DNA of 21,968 nt from JBKJUK01 sp046590705 (GCA_046590705.1 JBKJUK010000284.1:1-21968), one strand, 5' to 3'. Counted from the stretch's first letter, positions 1-5,450 are shown. The notes: generated by a model from the sequence alone, not told the origin. Numbers and translations are program-made.

Positions 1-274
1 CATCTCGCGCCAGGGTCTGTCCGTCGATCCGCAGGAATCCGGAGGTCTATCGGGCCGGCCGCTCTTCGCCAGGTCGACTGATGTGCTGCGAAAGCTGAGG
101 ACGCTGACCGGCCCCGACTACCCACTCATAGGCGTGGGTGGAATCATGAACGGGAAGGATGCGCTCGAAAAACTCAGCGCCGGTGCGGATCTGATCCAGG
201 CCTACAGCGGCTTCGTCTACGGCGGCCCAGGCTTCGCAAAAAGTGTGCGACGCGGCCTGGCGCAAGTAAGATAG
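1..274 (+). CDS. pyrD: Dihydroorotate dehydrogenase (quinone), C-terminal fragment
   Basis: This is the last ~90 residues of a gene that begins before the window; the reading frame is open from base 2 and ends at TAG 272-274. PyrD oxidises dihydroorotate to orotate in pyrimidine synthesis, and class 2 enzymes pass electrons from FMN to membrane quinone. The fragment shows the family's C-terminal FMN-phosphate signatures: a GGLSGRPL block at the window edge, a PLIGVGGI strand-loop with NGKDA after it, and a QAYSGFVYGGPGF stretch close to the end (QLYTGF.Y.GP in E. coli PyrD). The GGLSG and YGGP pattern points to the class 2 membrane-associated type rather than class 1. The gap to the next gene is 57 nt and is mostly a heptamer repeat, so co-transcription with the methyltransferase is possible but not shown. 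Confidence 0.9.
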   Translation, partial: ISRQGLSVDPQESGGLSGRPLFARSTDVLRKLRTLTGPDYPLIGVGGIMNGKDALEKLSAGADLIQAYSGFVYGGPGFAKSVRRGLAQVR

Positions 275-291
275 AAAAATGTCAGCGCATC

Positions 292-326
292 CATTCAACA
301 TTCTCCATTCAACATTCTCCATTCGC
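292..326 (+). repeat. Heptamer array, 5 units of CATTCNN
   Basis: Five consecutive 7-nt units read CATTCAA, CATTCTC, CATTCAA, CATTCTC, CATTCGC. The array ends six bases before the ATG of the rRNA methyltransferase and so occupies the place where a ribosome binding site would normally be. The same words recur, in both orientations, between the tRNA genes at 1939-1973 and 2055-2089. Confidence 0.9.
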
Positions 327-331
327 CCAAT

Positions 332-1081
332 ATGATCATTTACGGCTGGAATCCTGTTCGCGAAGCGATTCGCTCTCATCCTGACCGTCTCGCCTTCGTG
401 GCGCTTGCGCGCGAAGAAGGCGGCAAGCTTTCCCGAATTGCTTCTGACGCCAGGCGCGAGAAGGTCCTGGTTCGTTTTCTCACACGTGATCAGATCGATC
501 GCATGTGCGGTGGCGCAGTACACAACGGCGTGATCGCCGAGCTCACCGAGTCCGGCTACGCCGACTTTGATGATCTAATCGAACTCGAGTCGACGTCGTT
601 CGTTCTCATCCTCGACGCGATTCAGGATCCGCAGAACTTCGGGGCCATCCTCCGCGTGGCGGATGGGTTCGGCATCGATGTGGTAGTCATCCCCGAGCAC
701 GAGAGCTGCGGGCTCACTCCCTCGGCGGTCAAGGCGTCGGCTGGCGCCAGCGAGTGGGTTTCTGTGTGCGAAGTGACGAATCTATCCCGCAGCATCGAGG
801 CCTTGAAAGCGAAAGGCTACTGGGTTTACGGAGCCGCAGCAGGTGGCGATCCCATCACTGATGTCGATTTCACCGGCAAGGTGGCGCTGGTGGTTGGAAA
901 CGAAGGGAAGGGAATCAGAAAAAACGTCCTCGAGCATTGTGATCGCACCATCGCCATTCCCATGCGCGGTCACGTCGAGTCCTTCAACGTAGCGGCCGCT
1001 ACGGCCGTGATCTGCTATGAAATCGACCGGCAGAGAGCGCCAGGGCGGGAGGCGGAGCTGGTTGGGGATTTTGATGAGTGA
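332..1081 (+). CDS. rlmB: TrmH/SpoU-family 23S rRNA (guanosine-2'-O)-methyltransferase, RlmB-like
   Basis: A 249-residue SPOUT methyltransferase, the usual RlmB/TrmH length, which would transfer a methyl from S-adenosylmethionine to a ribose 2'-OH; RlmB modifies G2251 of the 23S rRNA P-loop. Residues 1-75 form the substrate-binding L30e-like domain (IYGWNPVREAI... HNGVIAEL). The catalytic knotted domain follows with the three SpoU motifs: LDAIQDPQNFGAILRVAD (motif 1, invariant N and R), LVVGNEGKGI (motif 2) and IPMRGHVESFNVAAATAV (motif 3; the commoner SLNVSVA is SFNVAAA here). The ATG at 332 matches the family's natural start, but no Shine-Dalgarno is visible because the preceding bases are heptamer repeat. 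RlmB versus another TrmH paralogue cannot be separated with certainty by eye. Confidence 0.85.
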   Translation: MIIYGWNPVREAIRSHPDRLAFVALAREEGGKLSRIASDARREKVLVRFLTRDQIDRMCGGAVHNGVIAELTESGYADFDDLIELESTSFVLILDAIQDPQNFGAILRVADGFGIDVVVIPEHESCGLTPSAVKASAGASEWVSVCEVTNLSRSIEALKAKGYWVYGAAAGGDPITDVDFTGKVALVVGNEGKGIRKNVLEHCDRTIAIPMRGHVESFNVAAATAVICYEIDRQRAPGREAELVGDFDE

Positions 1082-1112
1082 GTTGTTCGCGATGAATGCG
1101 AACGATGAAGTC

Positions 1113-1140
1113 AGAAGTAAGAAGTAAGAAGTAAGAAGGA
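1113..1140 (+). repeat. Heptamer array, 4 units of AGAAGNA
   Basis: AGAAGTA occurs three times in tandem followed by AGAAGGA. On the other strand this is TTCTTAC repeated, so it shares the TTCNNNN phase of the other arrays in the window while using different words. Confidence 0.85.
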
Positions 1141-1178
1141 ACTCACCTGCTCGGAATGGCATGACGGTCGCCGTCGCT

Positions 1179-1223
1179 GTCATCCCGAAGCGGGTGGCGG
1201 GGCGGGCAGGCGAGGGACCTCAC
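1179..1223 (+). repeat. Dispersed GTCATCCCGA...GAGGGACCTCAC element
   Basis: Bases 1179-1188 read GTCATCCCGA and 1212-1223 read GAGGGACCTCAC. The same two-ended layout (GTCATTC.GAG ... GAGGAATCT) is seen at 20711-20830 on the opposite strand, and a GTCATTCTG-type palindrome lies at 2184-2242. I recall similar GTCATYCYGAG...GAGGRAYCT elements as common dispersed intergenic sequence in acidobacterial and other genomes; membership here is by eye only. Confidence 0.45.
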
Positions 1224-1477
1224 AGACTACGAACGATGTGGGTTCCTGACGATGAGCGGACGTTAAAAGCAAGCCGGAGAACCTCCAATCGGCGTTGCTA
1301 GAGAGATCCCTTGCCCCTCACGCCCACCGCACCTGCTTCTAATGGACGGTTCGTTGCGCCACGGAGTATCGGACGCGCACCTCGCTGGTCCGTCGCGGCG
1401 GTCTTCCGCGTCCCAGCCCAGGCCCCGCCCCCAGACCCCGTCCGGCCTTCCCGAACCCCTCGGAAATATCTTCCTGC

Positions 1478-1506
1478 TTGCACAGATTTAGGCACTTTGC
1501 TATAAG
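1478..1506 (+). promoter_or_regulatory. Sigma70-type promoter for the tRNA cluster
   Basis: TTGCAC (1478-1483) and TATAAG (1501-1506) are separated by exactly 17 bases, with a TG at 1498-1499 making an extended -10. Transcription would begin near 1513, giving a leader of ~80 nt before tRNA-Thr(TGT). No terminator is seen between here and rpmG/tRNA-Trp, so this promoter could also feed the downstream secE-nusG-ribosomal genes. Confidence 0.75.
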
Positions 1507-1595
1507 GCACAGTTCCTTCGCGGGTAGAGGTCTGTCCGCAGGTACCTCTTTGAAAACATGATTTTATCGTGCCGGTGAGGCGCGGAGCAGCACAT

Positions 1596-1671
1596 GCTGG
1601 CGTAGCTCAGTTGGTAGAGCAGCTGATTTGTAATCAGCAGGTCGCGGGTTCGAGTCCCATCGCCAGCTCCA
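1596..1671 (+). tRNA. tRNA-Thr (anticodon TGT)
   Basis: A 76-nt cloverleaf with acceptor GCTGGCG/CGCCAGC, D-arm GCTC...GAGC, anticodon stem GCTGA/TCAGC with loop TTTGTAA (anticodon TGT, decoding ACA and related codons), TTCGAGT T-loop and an encoded CCA end. The T-stem GCGGG/CCCAT has a G-T wobble and a C-A mismatch at its outer end, which is unusual. First gene of the cluster, ~80 nt after the promoter. Confidence 0.95.
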
Positions 1672-1752
1672 TCAAGGTACCAGGCAATGAATGCCGAGAA
1701 TTGAGGGTCTACTTTCTCAGTCTTCGGCATTCAGTACAGGGTATGAGCACGT

Positions 1753-1838
1753 GGAGAGATGGCTGAGCGGTCAAAAGCAGCGGACTGTAAATCCGCCGCC
1801 TTCGGGCTACGTAGGTTCAAATCCTACTCTCTCCACCA
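1753..1838 (+). tRNA. tRNA-Tyr (anticodon GTA)
   Basis: An 86-nt class II tRNA: acceptor GGAGAGA/TCTCTCC, anticodon stem GCGGA/TCCGC with loop CTGTAAA (anticodon GTA), long variable arm, T-arm GTAGG-TTCAAAT-CCTAC, discriminator A and encoded CCA. The long variable arm and A73 are as expected for bacterial tRNA-Tyr. Lies 81 nt after tRNA-Thr(TGT). Confidence 0.97.
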
Positions 1839-1856
1839 TTCGTTCAGCCTCGTTTT

Positions 1857-1931
1857 GCGGGAGTAACTCAGTGGTAGAGTCACAGCCTTCCAAGCTGTTG
1901 GTCGCGGGTTCGATCCCCGTCTCCCGCTCCA
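1857..1931 (+). tRNA. tRNA-Gly (anticodon TCC)
   Basis: A 75-nt tRNA with acceptor GCGGGAG/CTCCCGC, anticodon stem ACAGC/GCTGT with loop CTTCCAA (anticodon TCC, reading GGA and GGG), T-loop TTCGATC and encoded CCA. It starts 18 nt after tRNA-Tyr; the heptamer array begins seven bases after its CCA end. Confidence 0.97.
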
Positions 1932-1938
1932 ATTAAGC

Positions 1939-1973
1939 GAATGGAGAATGTTGAATGCAGAATGGAGAATGCA
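1939..1973 (+). repeat. Heptamer array, 5 units of GAATGNN
   Basis: Units GAATGGA, GAATGTT, GAATGCA, GAATGGA, GAATGCA follow tRNA-Gly directly. The array is the inverted complement of the one at 2055-2089 over most of its length (19 consecutive matching bases across units 1-3), so the two could pair into a long stem between tRNA-Gly and tRNA-Thr(GGT). Confidence 0.9.
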
Positions 1974-2003
1974 AAACGCATTCGATATTCTGGAAGCAAA
2001 TTA

Positions 2004-2031
2004 AGAATGCAGAATCGGGAACGGAGAATCA
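2004..2031 (+). repeat. Degenerate heptamer array (AGAATNN)
   Basis: Four units AGAATGC, AGAATCG, GGAACGG, AGAATCA keep the 7-nt spacing of GAA with a more degraded sequence. It lies between the two inverted arrays and would sit in the loop of the hairpin they can form. Confidence 0.65.
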
Positions 2032-2054
2032 GCCATGAAGGTGGAAACGACCTT

Positions 2055-2089
2055 CATTCAGCATTCTCCATTCAACATTCTCCATTCTT
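2055..2089 (+). repeat. Heptamer array, 5 units of CATTCNN, inverted relative to 1939-1973
   Basis: Units CATTCAG, CATTCTC, CATTCAA, CATTCTC, CATTCTT end six bases before tRNA-Thr(GGT). The middle units are the same words as in the array preceding rlmB (292-326). Confidence 0.9.
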
Positions 2090-2095
2090 AAGTAA

Positions 2096-2170
2096 GCCCT
2101 CGTAGCTCAGGGGTAGAGCACGTCCTTGGTAAGGACGGGGTCACGAGTTCAAATCTCGTCGAGGGCTCCA
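2096..2170 (+). tRNA. tRNA-Thr (anticodon GGT)
   Basis: A 75-nt tRNA: acceptor GCCCTCG/CGAGGGC, anticodon stem CGTCC/GGACG with loop TTGGTAA (anticodon GGT, reading ACC and ACT), T-arm ACGAG-TTCAAAT-CTCGT, encoded CCA. Last of the four clustered tRNAs; in E. coli the gene at this point in the order would be followed by tufB, which is not present here. Confidence 0.97.
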
Positions 2171-2183
2171 TGTTTTAACCAGT

Positions 2184-2242
2184 GTCATTCTGGGCGAAGT
2201 GCAGCCTCCGGTTCCGGAGGGCTGCGTTTCGCTCAGAGTGAC
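2184..2242. repeat. 59-nt near-perfect palindrome between tRNA-Thr and rpmG
   Basis: The left arm starts GTCATTCTGGGCGAAG and the right arm ends GTTTCGCTCAGAGTGAC, meeting at CTCCGGTTCCGGAG. Every mismatch I can find between the outer arms is a G-T pair, so an RNA copy would fold into one long hairpin of ~28 pairs with a single bulged G. There is no T-run after it, so it is not a classical intrinsic terminator. It resembles the widespread GTCATTCTGAGCGAAG intergenic repeat. Confidence 0.8.
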
Positions 2243-2270
2243 CAATCATTTCTGAAAAATTGAGGTCGTT

Positions 2271-2429
2271 ATGGCAGCCCGTAGAGAGATCATCACCCTG
2301 CAGTGCAGCGAGTGCAAGCGCAAGAACTACTCGACCACCAAAAACAAGAAGACCACCACCGAGAAGATCGAGTTGAGCAAGTTCTGTCGTCACGATCGGA
2401 AGCACACTCCGCATCGCGAAACCAAGTGA
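2271..2429 (+). CDS. rpmG: Large ribosomal subunit protein L33 (bL33)
   Basis: A 52-residue protein of the normal L33 length, a small zinc-ribbon component of the 50S subunit near the E site. It shows the N-terminal pair CSEC (residues 12-15), the KRKNYSTTKNK and TEKIELSKFC core, and the HTPHRETK tail typical of the family. The second metal pair, usually CxxC before RKHT, is C-R-H-D here, so the fourth cysteine is replaced by aspartate; zinc could still be held by three Cys plus His or Asp, or the site may be degenerate. A weak GAGG (2262-2265) precedes the ATG. The position between tRNA-Thr and tRNA-Trp, upstream of secE-nusG, is a common bacterial arrangement. Confidence 0.95.
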   Translation: MAARREIITLQCSECKRKNYSTTKNKKTTTEKIELSKFCRHDRKHTPHRETK

Positions 2430-2510
2430 GGCGAGCGCCGCATGGCGCGTAGCACTCGACGCTGAGCCGACCGAAAGGAAGGCGAAGAACCTTTACATTG
2501 AACGTAGTAC

Positions 2511-2586
<76 letters not shown>

Positions 2587-2678
2587 AAAATTCAAGGACT
2601 GAGGCGGGAAGCGCAGACAGGTCGGGACCAGCCCGGCGGATGCGGCTTCTTCTCAGAACGCAGAACTGGAGTGAGTGA

Positions 2679-2903
2679 ATGCAGTTTCAGCCCAAGGATT
2701 GGTTGGAGAGAACCAAAGAATTCTTCCGTGAGACGAAGTCGGAGATGAAGAAGGTCTCCTGGCCCGCCCGTCACGAAGTGATCGGCACCTCGGCCGTGGT
2801 ACTCGGCATGGTGGTGTTCTTCGGTATTTATCTCTGGCTTTGCGACCTGGCCTTCTACAAAGTGATCGACTATCTGTTCACCCGGTTCGGAGCGGGCACC
2901 TAA
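2679..2903 (+). CDS. secE: Preprotein translocase subunit SecE
   Basis: A 74-residue single-span SecE, the short form found in most bacteria. SecE clamps SecY in the inner-membrane SecYEG channel. The N-terminal amphipathic helix holds the conserved EMKKVSWPARHEV segment (residues ~22-34), followed by one hydrophobic span at about 36-56. The chosen ATG is preceded by TGGAG (2668-2672). The stop is one base before nusG ATG, implying translational coupling of the pair, as is usual. Confidence 0.95.
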   Translation: MQFQPKDWLERTKEFFRETKSEMKKVSWPARHEVIGTSAVVLGMVVFFGIYLWLCDLAFYKVIDYLFTRFGAGT

Positions 2904-2904
2904 C

Positions 2905-3492
2905 ATGGCCGGAGAGACGGGGTTCAGACAGTGGTTCATCGTTCACACCTACTCGGGTTTCGAAGATCGTGTGAAAGAGAATCTCACTCAGCGTATTGAC
3001 GCGCTCGGCATGCGCGAGAAGTTCGGCGAGATTCGTATCCCCACCGAGACTCTCGTCGAAATGAAGGGCGGCAAGAAGAAGGAAGTGCAGCGCAAGTTCT
3101 TCCCGGGCTACATCCTCCTCGAGATGGAAATGTCCGACGACGCATGGCATCTTGTGAAGAACACTCCCAAGGTCACCGGCTTCGTGGGAACGGGAAAGAA
3201 GCCGACCCCACTCACGCAGGAAGAGGTCGATTCGATTCTCAACCAGGTGGTGTCGACCAAAGAGAAGCCGAAACCGAAGCATGTATACGAGCACGGAGAG
3301 CATGTCCGCATCGTCGATGGACCGTTCACCAACTTCACCGGTGTGGTCGAAGAGGTCAATCTCGATCGCAACACCCTGAAGGTCATGGTCACCATCTTCG
3401 GTCGGTCGACTCCCGTCGAGCTCGATTTCCTGCAGGTCACCCGTTACGACGCTGCAGCAGAAGAGTCAGGCACAGCAGTAAAAACAAGATAA
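2905..3492 (+). CDS. nusG: Transcription termination/antitermination factor NusG
   Basis: A 195-residue NusG. It binds the clamp of RNA polymerase through its N-terminal NGN domain (about residues 8-118; WFIVHTYSGFEDRVKENL at the start and FFPGYILLEMEM in the middle) and contacts Rho or ribosomal S10 through the C-terminal KOW domain (about 135-185; VRIVDGPFTNFTGVVEEVN). Length is slightly above the E. coli protein (181). Start overlaps nothing but lies one base after secE stop; a GGAG within the end of secE (2889-2892) may serve as ribosome binding site. It is followed by a 96-nt spacer with a hairpin before rplK. Confidence 0.97.
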   Translation: MAGETGFRQWFIVHTYSGFEDRVKENLTQRIDALGMREKFGEIRIPTETLVEMKGGKKKEVQRKFFPGYILLEMEMSDDAWHLVKNTPKVTGFVGTGKKPTPLTQEEVDSILNQVVSTKEKPKPKHVYEHGEHVRIVDGPFTNFTGVVEEVNLDRNTLKVMVTIFGRSTPVELDFLQVTRYDAAAEESGTAVKTR

Positions 3493-3516
3493 GACATCGC
3501 TGCCGCGCAGAGTGTC
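3493..3516 (+). promoter_or_regulatory. Small interrupted hairpin in the nusG-rplK spacer
   Basis: GACA (3493-3496) pairs with TGTC (3513-3516) and CTGC (3500-3503) with GCAG (3507-3510), separated by an asymmetric internal loop (TCG opposite AG). The rplK leader is where ribosomal protein L1 represses the L11 operon in E. coli, and L1 targets have two short helices around an asymmetric loop. The resemblance is only in shape; the sequence hallmarks of an L1 site are not evident. Confidence 0.3.
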
Positions 3517-3588
3517 GAATGAACTTCGGCGCAGGCAAGACAACGAACTCAAGTTCTCACAATCACAACGCAGCATTCGAGGTAGATC

Positions 3589-4011
3589 ATGGCAAAGAAG
3601 ATCACGGGATACATCAAACTGCAGATTCCAGCAGGTGCCGCAACCCCGGCTCCTCCGGTCGGTCCGGCACTCGGACAGCACGGTGTGAACATCATGGAAT
3701 TCTGCAAGACGTTCAACGCCCGCACCCAGAAAGACTCCGGCCTCATCATTCCGGTCGTCATCACAGTGTTCGCTGATCGCTCCTTCACCTTCATCACCAA
3801 GACTCCGCCGGCAGCGATTCTCCTGCTCAGGGCTGCTGGTGTTCCGAAGGGCTCGGGAGTCCCCAACAAAACCAAGATCGGTAACGTCACGCATGCGCAG
3901 GTCGAAGAGATCGCCAAGCTGAAGATGCCTGATCTGAATGCAGCTTCCATCGAAGCAGCAATCAAGACCGTCGAGGGCACTGCGCGCTCGATGGGTCTCG
4001 AAGTTCAGTAA
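3589..4011 (+). CDS. rplK: Large ribosomal subunit protein L11 (uL11)
   Basis: A 140-residue L11 of the standard length. It binds the GTPase-associated centre of 23S rRNA at the base of the L7/L12 stalk. The N-terminal domain carries the conserved proline-rich PAGAATPAPPVGPALGQHGVNIM block (residues ~16-38) and the C-terminal rRNA-binding domain spans about 72-140 (TPPAAILLLRAAGVPKGSG, then the lysine-rich region). GAGGT (3580-3584) precedes the ATG. It forms the first gene of the rplKA pair, but the 127 nt before rplA are unusually long and hairpin-rich. Confidence 0.97.
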   Translation: MAKKITGYIKLQIPAGAATPAPPVGPALGQHGVNIMEFCKTFNARTQKDSGLIIPVVITVFADRSFTFITKTPPAAILLLRAAGVPKGSGVPNKTKIGNVTHAQVEEIAKLKMPDLNAASIEAAIKTVEGTARSMGLEVQ

Positions 4012-4026
4012 GAAAAAGTAGTGTGG

Positions 4027-4046
4027 CTCAGGCAATCCTGCCTGAG
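4027..4046. repeat. Palindrome CTCAGGCA-ATCC-TGCCTGAG in the rplK-rplA spacer
   Basis: A perfect 8-bp stem with loop ATCC. The 14-nt core AGGCAATCCTGCCT recurs at 14861-14880, where the outer pairs are CAC/GTG instead of CTC/GAG, i.e. a compensated change. It behaves like a dispersed intergenic palindrome family. Confidence 0.8.
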
Positions 4047-4052
4047 ACCGGG

Positions 4053-4118
4053 GCCGCAGCGACTTCAGGTCGCGGCAGAGATTAACCAACACGTAGGAGA
4101 CAGGCCTCGCGGTCTGTC
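4053..4118 (+). promoter_or_regulatory. Two hairpins in the leader of rplA
   Basis: GCCG (4053-4056) plus CGAC (4060-4063) pair with GTCG (4069-4072) plus CGGC (4073-4076) leaving a CAG bulge. A second hairpin runs GACAG...CTGTC (4099-4103/4114-4118) with CC/GG inside around a TCGC loop. The second ends 11 nt before the GGAGG of rplA (4130-4134). These may tune translation of L1; no T-run follows, so termination is unlikely. Confidence 0.45.
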
Positions 4119-4138
4119 GCTCGCACTACGGAGGTGCA

Positions 4139-4840
4139 ATGGCTAAACACGGTAAGAAATATCGTGCAGCAGCCGAGAAGGTCGAAGAGCGACCGTACCA
4201 GTTGGATGAAGCGTTCCGTCTGTTGAAAGACATCGGATTCGCCAAATTCAATGAGACGGTTGAGCTTTGCATGCTTCTCGGTGTCAATCCAAAGCACGCA
4301 GATCAGATGGTCCGAGGCACTACGGTGCTGCCGCATGGCACGGGTCAGACGAAGCGCGTGCTCGTCATCGCGTCTGGTGACAAGATCAAAGAAGCGCAGG
4401 ATGCAGGAGCCGACATCGTCGGTGGTGAAGAGATGGTCGAGAAGATCAACGGCGGCTGGGTTGATTACGATGCCGTCATCGCCACTCCCGACATGATGAA
4501 GTCGGTCGGTCGTCTCGGAAAGGTTCTCGGTCCTCGTGGCCTGATGCCCAATCCGAAAACCGGAACGGTATCCTTCGATGTTGCAAAGGCAGTCCAGGAG
4601 ATCAAGGCAGGTAAGGTTGAATTTCGCGTCGACAAGACTGCGATCATTCACGTGCCGGTCGGTAAGCTCTCCTTCACCGCGGAGCAGCTGACTGAGAATG
4701 CGACATCGCTCATTCAAGCCGTCCGCAAGGCCAAACCTCCTGCAGCGAAGGGACGTTACATGCGCACCGTCTACATTTCGGCAACCATGAGCCCTTCCAT
4801 CCAGATCGATTCGGCAGTCGCCGAAACGAAGGCAGAGTGA
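4139..4840 (+). CDS. rplA: Large ribosomal subunit protein L1 (uL1)
   Basis: A 233-residue L1, as in most bacteria (E. coli 234). It forms the mobile L1 stalk that guides deacylated tRNA from the E site, and in many bacteria represses its own operon. Conserved blocks include KFNETVELCMLLGVNPKHADQ (about 38-58), the central GADIVGG segment, GRLGKVLGPRGLMPNPKTGTV (about 122-143) and the C-terminal VYISATMSPSIQID. GGAGG lies 4 nt before the ATG (4130-4134). The stop is ten bases from rplJ, so the two are closely coupled. Confidence 0.98.
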   Translation: MAKHGKKYRAAAEKVEERPYQLDEAFRLLKDIGFAKFNETVELCMLLGVNPKHADQMVRGTTVLPHGTGQTKRVLVIASGDKIKEAQDAGADIVGGEEMVEKINGGWVDYDAVIATPDMMKSVGRLGKVLGPRGLMPNPKTGTVSFDVAKAVQEIKAGKVEFRVDKTAIIHVPVGKLSFTAEQLTENATSLIQAVRKAKPPAAKGRYMRTVYISATMSPSIQIDSAVAETKAE

Positions 4841-4850
4841 GGGGAGAACG

Positions 4851-5387
4851 ATGAATCGTACTGAGAAAACAGAATCGATCGACAAGATGCAGGGCGAGAT
4901 CGGACAGGCCACCAACGCCTTCCTGATCGACTTCCGCGGCATCACCGTTCCCCAGGTCACGGAACTCCGGCGCCAGGTTCGCGACACCGAGTCGCAGTAT
5001 CTGGTGGTGAAGAACACGCTGGCTCTGCTGGCCCTCAAGGACTCACCGATGATTGGTCTCAAGGACCAGTTCTCGGGACATACGGCAGTTGCTTACAACA
5101 GTGGCGATCCGGTCGCGCTGGCCAAAGCACTGACCAAGTTCGCCAAGGATGTACCCGCCGTGCAGTTCAAGGGCGCGATGCTCGACGGCCAGATCGTGGC
5201 GGCCAGTCAAATCGAGTCGATCGCCAGCCTTCCGTCGCGTGAAGAACTCATCGGCAAAATGCTGTTCCTGATGCTGTATCCGATTCAGGGACTCGTTACC
5301 GTCCTCAATGCAAACATCAGGAACCTCGCAGTTGTGCTCGATCAGATCGCAAAGCAGCGCGACGAACCGGCCACCGCCGCGGAATAA
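4851..5387 (+). CDS. rplJ: Large ribosomal subunit protein L10 (uL10)
   Basis: A 178-residue L10, the base of the ribosomal stalk. The rRNA/L11-binding N-terminal domain covers about 1-130 (AFLIDFRGITVPQVTELRRQVR, then VVKNTLALLAL), and the C-terminal helix (NANIRNLAVVLDQIAKQ) is the docking site for L7/L12 dimers. GGGGAGA (4840-4847) precedes the ATG. The separation from rplA is only ten bases, so the long L10(L12) leader seen upstream of rplJ in E. coli and Bacillus has no room here. Confidence 0.97.
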   Translation: MNRTEKTESIDKMQGEIGQATNAFLIDFRGITVPQVTELRRQVRDTESQYLVVKNTLALLALKDSPMIGLKDQFSGHTAVAYNSGDPVALAKALTKFAKDVPAVQFKGAMLDGQIVAASQIESIASLPSREELIGKMLFLMLYPIQGLVTVLNANIRNLAVVLDQIAKQRDEPATAAE

Positions 5388-5400
5388 GACTAACAATCAC

Positions 5401-5420
5401 GGACCGGCACAGCCGAGTCC
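5401..5420 (+). promoter_or_regulatory. Hairpin between rplJ and rplL
   Basis: GGACCGGC (5401-5408) pairs with GCCG (5412-5415) and GTCC (5417-5420) around loop ACA with one bulged A. It lies 30 nt before the rplL start and could influence the higher translation rate that L7/L12 (four or more copies per ribosome) needs. Confidence 0.5.
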
Positions 5421-5450
5421 ACGGATTTGAAAACTGGAGGCAAGACTCAA

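Larger units (their letters stand above)
1082..1595. other. Non-coding region before the tRNA cluster
   Basis: About 510 bases without a convincing gene on either strand. It begins with a small hairpin just after the rlmB stop (GTTCGC 1085-1090 with GCGAAC 1098-1103, no T-run), then a GAA-type heptamer array, then a GTCATCCCGA...GAGGGACCTCAC element, then ~250 bases of C-rich sequence in which I see nothing, and finally a strong promoter reading into the tRNA genes. Short open frames here lack ribosome binding sites and protein-like composition. Confidence 0.7.

Noticed and set aside
782..1183. Minus-strand open frame of 133 codons overlapping the 3' half of rlmB
   Set aside because: It is antisense to a clear SpoU methyltransferase, and its N-terminus (LLTSYFLLLTSS) is just the AGAAGTA array translated.
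1311..1505. Plus-strand 64-codon open frame upstream of the tRNA cluster
   Set aside because: Low-complexity Pro/Ala/Arg translation, no ribosome binding site, runs into the tRNA promoter.
1939..2089. Possible CRISPR array between tRNA genes
   Set aside because: The period is 7 bases with degenerate units and no spacer-size unique sequence; there are no cas genes in the window.
2184..2242. Palindrome as an intrinsic terminator of the tRNA operon
   Set aside because: No T-run follows either arm, and the sequence matches a dispersed repeat type instead.
3493..3588. L1-binding leader of rplK
   Set aside because: A small interrupted hairpin is present, but the sequence features of known L1 sites are missing; kept only as a low-confidence structure.
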